NCBI GenBank assembly: GCA_946894095.1
Contig: OX335658.1
Location: 10,035,001-10,099,000, forward strand
Reading direction: 5' to 3'
Length of the DNA: 64,000 nucleotides
From: Incurvaria masculella
Lineage: Eukaryota; Arthropoda; Insecta; Lepidoptera; Incurvariidae
Shown: positions 55,380 to 64,000 of the stretch, one piece after another
How positions within the stretch are numbered: the stretch's first letter is position 1
Layout: every line of letters begins with the position of its first letter
The notes under the pieces: generated by a model
What the model saw: the letters and a program-made list of their open reading frames with translations, nothing else
Told to the model about the DNA's origin: nothing
Databases searched by the model: none
Made by a program: the position numbers and the translations under genes

Positions 55380-57432
55380 CAGCGTGCGCTGACGCACTTC
55401 CTCATTTCACCCACACACATACATTCTTTCTCATGATTCTGGGGTAAGAACCCACTGACAAGAACACCCTCCTTGTCCTCCTCACACGACCGCACGTGTT
55501 CATTATCCTTCACTCTTCGTTTTCGCCCCTCGATAATGTCAGATCGGCTCTCTAAAAATAGTAGTTTCCGACTGATTCGTGAGCTTCCGTCACGAAGCAC
55601 TCATTTCAGCCTGGGTTTCCCCTCCATTCTGCTGATATATTAATCCTCAACTATTTCATCGGTTCCCCGTCTTTAGACCAATCAGAGAGAGAAAGAAAGT
55701 GAGTTCTTGCCTCTATACCGGGTCCAGCATCCTCCTCAGTTATTTCCCAGTATTGCTTTAGCTATTTCCTCAGTCCTGAAGGGTTCTAATGTCTCCTCTT
55801 CTTCCCTTTCGACGGACAGGTCAAGTCGAGCCGCAATGCAAGAGTATATAATGTTACCCCCCTTTTTTTTAACCCATTCAGTTCCAGTGCTACTCTTCTT
55901 CATGCCACATTCTTCCCTTCACAAGTCAACATTCACCACGTTACACATCCTAAAATCCTGGGGCCTTCACGGGCCCTCTCTTATTCTATCCCCAGGCTAG
56001 TACATTCTTCCTTGTCTTAGACTAACTACCTGGACTGGAAGCTGAATGGCGTAATATATATTTTTGTACCGCTTTTTTTTTGTTACTTAGTTATCAAACT
56101 CGCAGCCCAAGCTATCGAAAGAGCTCCCAGCTCTAAGCGTGCAAGGATAACTGGCTCGGCTTGACTCACCCCTCGCTAACAACATTTTTCCTGGCAGAGC
56201 CGTAGCAAAATCTACTTAAGACTAACTACTTTCGATTCTCTGGCAGCTTGGAGTCTAATACATCCACTTCGATGCGCACCTACTGGCGCGAGGCTGTCCT
56301 TGAAAAAATATCTAAAATATTTTTTTTTTTTTTTTTGTTACCATCACCATCCTATTCGTGCCGGACGTACGTCAAAACGTATGTCTTTTGGCCCTAACAT
56401 GACAAGACAGCCTGCTCTAATGCTTAGATCGGACCAAGAGCTCTCTGCCCCCAGTCTTTTGAAATAAGCCTCTTTCATTCCCTAATTCACTAATCTTTTG
56501 TCATATGTACGCAGAAGTTCGTGTATCCATTTTTTTGACTCCAAGTACCTCCTGAGCAGAGTGTTGTCGTTTACACAAAGACCACGGTGGAGTCACCCCT
56601 ACGGGAATCGAGTATTTACTTCGTCTGATGGACTCTACGTTTTGTTAAGGTTTTGCACTGTGATTCCACGTATTGGGATGAAGTCCAACGTCTCTCTTGG
56701 AAAGGGTAACTTAATTAGGGGATAGCTCAGACATGTTCCTGACGTAACCGCCGAGCTGGACAGATTGCTTCTTCTCGCAATCACACCAGTGTTTGGACCA
56801 GGAAAGCCTGAATGATTTTTCGACCCGGCTTATTACTTACACGATTAACAACACAGTTCTCAGGTCGAATCGATCATCTACTTACGATTTAGTACTCTTT
56901 CAAACCTACAGCTCTGCCTTTCCTCCTAGTTTTGCCCAAATATCGAGAACTCCATCTTAGTACTAACATAATCCATCGCCCCCACTCCTGGTCTCCACTT
57001 GTGTTCTCAATGATAGTGAAAGAATTAGTCTTAGCCTCACTGATCCACTGGTTTCCACCTCAATTGTCCCCGTCCGCCTAAAATATTAAGTGAGTTTTCT
57101 GTAGGCAACTCTCTCTCTCTCACTCCGGGTAACCTGCCATCCTATAGAGTTAAATACTAGCCCCTTTCCCGTTATTAGACCTATTTCGTAACCACACAAG
57201 GTTTTCCTAGGATTCAACATGAGTCCCCTTTGGTACGAAAGTCTCCTCTCCTCCATCTCTTCCTCCTATCTCTCTTATCTCGTCTACCTTTTAACTTCCC
57301 ATACACTCCCATTCCTTCCTGAATATAATCCACATCTTTCTACACAGCAAACCCTCCTTGCTGTAAGGTGAGACTTGATTCCACATAAAACTTAACACAG
57401 AACTCTCATTTACGTCATCGCTCCATCAATAC
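55380..57432. other. C-rich, G-poor stretch without genes
   Basis: Pyrimidine-rich plus strand (57241-57300 has 26 C and 2 G). Frames up to 97 codons are low-complexity S/P/L-rich translations. Confidence 0.45.
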
Positions 57433-57884
57433 ACACATAAAGACACTCTCTAAATATATAGTAATCCTTAATCATACACAGTAGCCTTTCCCACTGTAAA
57501 GCGAGATCTCATTTCGCATACAACTCAACCTGTACCCTCAACCGAGCCGCCGCACTATCAATTTGCACGTAAGATCCTTCCTGAATATCCTAAAAATTAT
57601 TTAAACACATAAGAACTCTTTCCACTGTAAATCAATATTTTATTTCACATAAAACTTGGCCTGTGACTCTCATCCGATCCGTCGGACCATCAATTTGCAC
57701 GTAAGATCCTTCCTGAATATCCTACAAATTATTTAAACACATAAGAACTCTTTCCACTGTAAATCAATATTTTATTTCACATAAAACTTGGCCTGTGACT
57801 CTCATCCAATCCGTCGGACCATCAATTTGCACGTAAGATCCTTCCTGAATATCCTACAAATTATTTAAACACATAAGAACTCTT
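57433..57884. repeat. 132-bp tandem repeat array
   Basis: gcacgtaagatccttcctg recurs at 57565, 57697 and 57829, spaced exactly 132 bp. The two full units are almost identical. A more diverged unit precedes them from about 57433, and weaker similarity reaches back to ~57350. Confidence 0.9.
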
Positions 57885-58345
57885 CCCACTGTATCCAGAG
57901 ATTTTATTCCACGTAAAACTTTACCTAGATCTTTATAAAATCTCCCTCCATACTATTCGTAAGTCAAAATTGCAGTACATCAGCATATTTAATCGTTCAT
58001 CCAATGCGCTTGCGCGTCTCCCAAACCGCGCGAGCTTCGATATACAATCAATACATATGCCGTCGGCTCACCCACACGGGGCCCACTCTAAATTTAGTAC
58101 AAATTATTCGAGCACAAAAGAACCCTCCCCACTGTATCCAGAGATTTTATTCCACGTAAAATCTTACCTTGAACTTTATAAAGTCTCTCTTCATACAATT
58201 CGTAATTCAAAATGCAGTACACCCGCATATCTAATCCTTCATCCAATGCGCTTGCACATCTAACAGGCCGCGCGAACTTCGATATACAATCAATACATAT
58301 GCCGTCACCTCCCCCACACGGGGCTCCTCATCGCAGTTTGCTACC
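57885..58345. repeat. ~243-bp tandem repeat, two units
   Basis: cccactgtatccagagattt starts at 57885 and 58128. Shared blocks include catccaatgcgcttgc, gcgcga(g/a)cttcgatataca, atcaatacatatgccgtc and cacacgggg. Its first ~30 bp are also related to the 132-bp unit, so the two arrays share ancestry. Confidence 0.85.
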
Positions 58346-59150
58346 GCTTGTGGTCCCCAACAATATGTACAGACTTACCAAGGTCCAGTGCCGTCCATTC
58401 TTTCACTCTATTTTAACAAAAGCTGTTTGCAAATCTACCTACTCTGCAAGAAAACATAGATTATTTAGCTAACTCATCTCGTTCCTAAATTTGCACTTTT
58501 GCTACTCTCTCAAACTTAATGACTCGTTTCAATGTCCCCAAACAAAATATAACGAGGGAAAAGACTTTGCAAGTGCAAATTCCATAGTAAAACACTTCCG
58601 CGTATTCAACCTACGTGCCGTAAGCCCTGAATAGAGGCATACTGCCCCAGAGACTCGCTCGCCACCGACTAACTCGGGATCCGCGCGCTCTGCCCGTGCT
58701 GGGCTCTGACCCCTCCCCCCTTGGAACCCGCCATTTTTTTGAGTGGTCATGCGCACCCTCCCCTCTTCCTCCTCCTTCTGTCTGCCAACACCCGCTCCGC
58801 CGCCGCTGTTGCACAACCGCCCAGTGTCATACCCCTCCTCTGTACCCGCTCTCCACCCCTCGCCCGGCGTTGGCCTTGGGCGCGTGAGTCGTGTTCTTAT
58901 TATTTTATTATTATTTACCTGTCGCTAAGCAGAGCATTATTCGAGTACTTTCGAACGTTGTACCTGCGCGATCGCTCAGGGTCATACCTCCGCCCTTCGG
59001 CGCCCCCGACGCTACTTTGTATATATTTATATATCATGTTTTGAGTGTGGAGGCTGGCCGTCCACAGCCGCCCCCAATTAACTGTGACTGCACATGGCAC
59101 ATGATGCCACACGCAGGGAAGCAGTTAATTCAATAAGGTAAGGACAATTG
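58346..59150. other. GC-richer patch, no gene recognised
   Basis: 58620-59080 is GC-rich with ccctccccc-type runs. Overlapping frames in several phases (61-107 codons) are Pro/Ser/Arg-rich, as expected from composition. Confidence 0.4.
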
Positions 59151-60180
59151 TTACAACATAAAAGAAAATAATGTCTTTATTCCATAATAAGGAAACCCCA
59201 ACCACGCCCCCAACTCAAAATTACCTTCAACATCCTTTTATCTACTGTGAATTTCCCATATTTTTTTTTGTTTCGTTTCCTACCTAACTTTGTAGTTGTT
59301 GTTTTTTTTGTTTTTTTTTTTTAAACTTAATCTTACCTCCTCCAAAGTAATCAACATATTTAACCTAACCTACATCCATAATTTATCCTAATCTTACCAG
59401 CCTAACCCAATCTAATCTAACTATAACCACCTACAGCCCAAACCTAACCTAGCCTACATATACCCCATCTACTGTACCTACATAACATATGTACCTATAT
59501 TTTTTTTCATACACCTACTAAATTAAACTCAACTCAATGACTGATAAAGGCACGTGTTCGTTTAGTATTATTAATCTATTTTTAATTCAATCATTTATAC
59601 TTAACCTCATATATGGTTTACCTAAGTATTTGACTAAAATATTACTCATCCATACTATATTGTATACATCCTTCTCTTATTCTACAACTAAGAAAACATT
59701 AAATATTTCAGCAAAAGTTATTATATTCCTGCTCAATAACCTTCGATACATAAAAGTCGAAAATTGAAATGAAAATTCGCGGAAATTACAAAGAATGATG
59801 AAAATTAAGACGATTTTGGGCTAGGCCCCAATAGTAGAGCCCCATTGAAAATTGAAAAATGTTCTCCACCGCTCAACCAATTGAACGCCTGCCTAAATAT
59901 CCGAATCGCTTTCTCCTCTTTGTTGTTACAAATTTTGAAGAAGTTTCCATGCTCAAAATTTAGCAAAGTATAAAGAGATCCAATTCACTGATCTCTACTT
60001 TAAATCTGCTAACGGGGAGGTCAGGCTTATGATATGATCATATAACTTGATTGAATCTATTTGCATACCAACTATGAAGGTTGGATGTTACTGTATAAAT
60101 GACACGGTCATTTTCGAATTAGTGTTGTACATAGAGCATACCAACTATGAAGGGTTGGATTTTACTGCCATCTCAGCGTC
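59151..60180. other. C-skewed non-coding stretch
   Basis: 59340-59460 contains many degenerate cctaacctac-like words. Two copies of accaactatgaag(g)gttggat, each an imperfect ccaac/gttgg stem, lie at ~60067 and ~60142. No gene recognised. Confidence 0.4.
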
Positions 60181-60199
60181 ACGCAGTAGCGTGCTAAAC

Positions 60200-60690
60200 C
60201 CTGCAAATGCCTGTACTCGCCATTAATAAATATGTGTGGTTCTGGCATTTTTCCTCTTGGGGTGATTTATTGAACACAGTCATTATATGGTCACAATGCC
60301 CTAATATGGAATGGTTCAGGAAGTTGTTTAATGTATTCAAGCAATTCAAACTTTATAGTCTGAAATACACAATGACCGAACCTCAAATTCGCATTGAAAT
60401 TGTATGGTGTTTTCAGTTGTTCTCTGGGAACAATATGAACAATGTTTACCCTATGTATTCATGGTCAATTCACTAGTAGTACTCGTCAACGTTGCACTCC
60501 GGGTGAGTGTGTGGTTTTGAAGGTTAACCAATACTTCCCACGTTGCAGTATGCAAGTTCCCATCTTGACAACTGATCCATCGGTGGAAGTCACCCGCTAT
60601 TCAGCTAAGGATCTTCTTCATAAACGACTTTCCAGAACTAGTTAAGCCATGAACACAAAAGGCACTCATATCTCCATAATTGGCCATCGG
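60200..60690 (-). other. Possible decayed coding region with a P-loop-like motif
   Basis: On the minus strand, one frame just before a stop at 60601-60603 reads GLTSSGKS (60625-60648), which fits the Walker A pattern G-x(4)-GK-S/T. It is followed by a KKIL helix-like stretch. Downstream minus-strand frames have protein-like runs (TPYNFNANLRFGHCVF near 60400). Stops and frame changes are frequent. It could be a relic of a viral or transposon ATPase, or chance. Confidence 0.2.
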
Positions 60691-61593
60691 ACAACACGGT
60701 CAACTAGCAATGTGGATGAACTCTATTTGTTTTGTTATTTTATTGAGATCTCCACAGAATCCATGTCATTTTACTTTAATCAAGACAGGTATTCTACAAT
60801 TCAGTTAAATTGAATCGTAGCCAACCTCATAATCCATACCAAGAATCAATTTAAAGTTGGTAAAACCACCAACATAAAATGCAGGAAGTATATATCGTTA
60901 ATAAATCAAACGTTTGGAAAACGTATGTGAAAATTATCTCACATATATCGTGATCGAAGACAACTCAAACGAGTAGAGAATACATTGAACAAAAGATGTT
61001 CTGAAAATATTGGTTGAAACACATCAAAGCCTTTCCTCTTCAAAATCTACATGATTTGAAATTTACTGATTTGAAGCTTAAAGTAATAAAATAAAAATAT
61101 ATTTAATTTCTTGAACCACAATTTATTAAGTGCATTTGTATGTAGTTCATTGTATATTTACCATCAGCAGATTATTTAGTTTCAACCTTGGCAACTCGCT
61201 GAAACCATCAAAATATCAAGGTAATTATTTGATGTTGTCCTCGAATATTTTGTAACAAACCATCACAGTGAAATCATCACTATAAATCAAATTTAATAAT
61301 TTATAATCTAAAACAAAGTCTAATAAATGAATGATTTAATCAAATAATCCAGAGAACCTTATTCAAGCTTCATATCTATGGTAATAAAAAACTAAGTGAT
61401 TTATATTTACGATATTTCAATTACTGCTCAGCAAAGAAAAACCTAATCAAACACACCCATGGCTCACACTCTCCTAAATATTCTTTCAATAATCAATTTA
61501 ATAATCATAATAAATCACACAAAATATCAAAGAAAACTATACCATTGAATCCACTCAAACACATTCTTACACTAATCCCCCTTTTTTTTTAAC
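60691..61593. other. AT-rich non-coding stretch
   Basis: No open frames of note and no repeat recognised. Confidence 0.4.
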
Positions 61594-61720
61594 CCCCCCC
61601 CCCATTCTAAACACCTCTACCCTTAACTTACCGAAACCCCCATTATCCTTCTACCCCCCCCCCCCATTCTAAACACTTCTACCCTTAACTTACCGAAACC
61701 CCCATTATCCTTCTACCCCC
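61594..61720. repeat. 62-bp tandem duplication with C-runs
   Basis: cattctaaacacctctaccc (61603) recurs 62 bp later (61665) with one substitution. Each unit begins with a run of 11 or more C. Confidence 0.9.
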
Positions 61721-63540
61721 CCCTTATCTAATAACCATTTTATCATACATATATGTAGCCGAATACGATCGCCCCCACTCCCTCCTAGTCTCTGATCCCC
61801 CCTCAGCCATAGCGGAAATATCATTTCCACCTTTTCCCCAATTCCGTGGTCCCGCGAAACACCGCCGCATACCCGTAGACTGACTCTTTGGTCATAGTAC
61901 GTCACCAATATTGGAGCAACTGTCACTTCTAACCTATTTTCCAATTCCGTGGTCACACTGAACTAAGTATTCGAAATTTCCCGCGTAATCTTCCAACAAC
62001 GTTTGCTCAAGTTCAAATTTAAGTTCACTTCCCTACTTGCTAAAACCAATCGCTATTTTTCTGTCTACTTCTGAAAAATTTTTTTTTTTTTTTAGATATC
62101 CCGTCGTCACCTCACAATAAGACCGTTTCAATGCTCCCATTCACTAAGTCTATCCACACTTTTAATACTATTTCACTTACACTAAAGTTGAACTCTAGGG
62201 AAAGAGACACGCTAAAATAAGCCTATGCCATCATCACTCGTAATCCCCCCCTCCCCCAGAATGTAACCCTATCTTCTTCCTAATTTTTTTTTTTTTTTTG
62301 ACCTGACTCCTGAAATCAAACACATATTTAACTATAACCTTGATTCTCTTGATCCAAATTGAAATGAAACAACGATTTCAATTGCCACTCCTTGATAATT
62401 AAACAATACCTCCATTCACTTAATACCATACGTATATGTATATATACGTATTTATTTATACCGCAACGCGTTCCCCTTCTCCAGTTTGCCTTCATTATAT
62501 ATATTTTTTTCCAAACCCTACCACCAGCATGATACACCTGCTCGAACTACGTTACAATAATACTCAAAACGCAAGCCAAAATACTTGGCCGTCACTATTA
62601 TGTCAATCTAAATAAATTCAGATTTGTGTCCGAATAATCTCAAAATACGAAAATAGTATTCACCGAATTGTATTAAATCTAAAATACCCGTCAACATTAT
62701 TGTTAAAAGAAATCAATAAAAATTGTTAAATAAATTATTATTATTATATCTTTCTCCAAAAGGTAAAACACCATCGCTCACTATCAACACGGTCTGCCTC
62801 GCCCCGTCCGCATCCGTGCTCAACAACGATCCCCTATATACAGTAACCGACCCATCCCTAAATCATCTAAAATAAATATTTCCCATTCCACACCTCTCGC
62901 TCTCGTATACGATGATGACGTCAACCTTCTTGTGGCTAAACCACATGCAAACATCACCCCGACTAACATCCAAACATCATGATATCGCATCATAGCACAA
63001 AGTTCGCCCCCACCTTCATACAATAAAATATCCACAACTCGTTATCGCGAAGCCACCCACACATCATTTTATCCTCCCTAAGTCCAACACTCGTACTAAT
63101 ATGCACCTCCGACCCGAACATTCATATCTCAGATTTCACCGGAATAGACTGTCATAACAACTTCACTCCTAGTACTCGTCCCCTTTTTTTTTCAATCTCT
63201 ACGGAACCTTAACTCTAGTTAATCTCATCCTCACATAAACTCATAGTCATTACTAATTCTCGTTTTGTTCTCGAATCTTCCTCACTCACTCAAGGCCATT
63301 TGCACTTCATTGTTGTAAATATGTCTAAGTAATTGCACTATAAACCGCAACATTTTAATCCCTTATTCCTATCAAATAACACCAACTTTTAAACTCAAAG
63401 AAAATTACTAAACCCCGATGGAATATCGTAACCTTCAAAGAGTCTGTCTTCTTTAATATCTAACAGCCATAACTATCCTATATATCTATCCATACATATC
63501 TATCCTTCATTCATAATTAATCAATCTATCTTTAAAACAC
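61721..63540. other. C-skewed non-coding stretch
   Basis: Strongly G-poor plus strand with several poly-T and poly-C runs. Minus-strand frames of 69-83 codons are skew artefacts. aataaa-rich sequence with (ATT)n near 62715-62750 could be a retroelement tail. Confidence 0.4.
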
Positions 63541-64000
63541 AATCTCTAGAATAATGGTAATAAGCGCGATCTCTGTGACCCGAGACGTACGTACCACGTG
63601 ACTCGCCGCTCGCGCCACCAATCCATGTGACTGTATAGGTATGTACACCCGCTGTCCCCCGCCCGAGTCGGCACAACCGCTCTGAACGAACGACGGTTGG
63701 AGCGGCAGGGACCGTCCCGCGCCCCCCCATCTAAATCAATGTTACCTCGCAATACTATAATAATCCCACTAAATATGTAATACTGTAATAAAATAAAATG
63801 TATAATAATTATAATTTATTTCCTTGCTTTCACAAAAGTTTTAACCAACATTTAAGTTACATGATGGTTTACAAACTAAGTTCCCATGTTTTTCTACTCA
63901 CTCCATTCTAACACCAATATTATGCCTACTCTCACACTTCGTCATCGTTACGGACCCCATGCGACAACCAAAATATTATATATCAACTAAATGTTACCCA
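63541..64000. other. Short GC-rich patch, then AT-rich end
   Basis: 63560-63735 is GC-rich (ccgcccgagtcggc, gaccgtcccgcg) and gives overlapping Arg/Gly-rich frames on the minus strand. The rest is AT-rich. No gene recognised. Confidence 0.35.

Noticed and set aside
58529..59136. Overlapping Pro/Ser/Arg-rich genes
   Set aside because: Open frames in four phases at once reflect local GC richness and C-skew. No domain or codon pattern supports any of them.
59340..59460. Telomere or subtelomere
   Set aside because: cctaacc-like words are degenerate and scattered, with no regular TTAGG/CCTAA array.
63521..63752. Arg/Gly-rich minus-strand gene
   Set aside because: Two overlapping frames in different phases within a short GC-rich patch; composition artefact.

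Overview
The window looks like gene-poor, repeat-rich nuclear DNA from a moth or butterfly. It is AT-rich. I see no bacterial operon structure and no intact host protein-coding gene. Several interspersed repeats are of kinds I know from Lepidoptera: the (GTCC)n-containing repeat with the agtccgactcgc motif, the aaccgacttcaaa fold-back family, and tRNA- and 5S-headed SINEs sharing one body. From memory, a tRNA/5S pair with a common body resembles the HaSE1/HaSE3 SINEs described from Helicoverpa armigera and reported absent from Bombyx. That would point to a non-Bombyx, noctuid-like lepidopteran, but this is inference.

Layout. 0-11 kb: non-coding sequence with MITE-like elements, SINEs (including the 5S-headed copy at 4.9-5.3 kb), the 3' end of a Jockey/CR1-like retrotransposon (7.7-8.45 kb) and a fold-back repeat. 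10.8-13.3 kb: a TTAA-flanked piggyBac-like MITE, then a 1.8-kb element with ~500-bp inverted arms holding the end of a mariner-class transposase. 13.7-17.2 kb: a BEL/Pao LTR retrotransposon on the minus strand whose reverse transcriptase and RNase H are deleted. 17.4-24.6 kb: a retrotransposon 3' end, SINEs, a nested fold-back cluster, and three more piggyBac-like MITEs, two of them abutting through one TTAA. 25-43 kb: relics of at least four non-LTR retrotransposons, a 31-bp minisatellite, a 106-bp hairpin, and a SINE carrying a MITE. 43.3-44.6 kb: a two-unit tandem duplication in which only one unit carries a TTA-flanked MITE. 50.9-53.4 kb: a 5'-truncated RTE-like retrotransposon with a long open RT frame. 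55.4-63.5 kb: a domain with strong C-over-G skew on the plus strand, holding 132-bp, ~243-bp and 62-bp tandem repeats and no recognisable genes.

How the parts relate. Nothing here works together as a pathway. The content is a stratigraphy of insertions: MITEs in SINEs, SINE fragments in MITEs, retrotransposon tails in piggyBac-like MITEs, and MITEs in tandem duplications. Several give clean target-site duplications (TTA, TTAA, TA, CAG) from which transposon superfamily and insertion order can be read. Intergenic stretches are listed with what they hold. Family assignments rest on motifs and terminal structures I could read, not on database searches.
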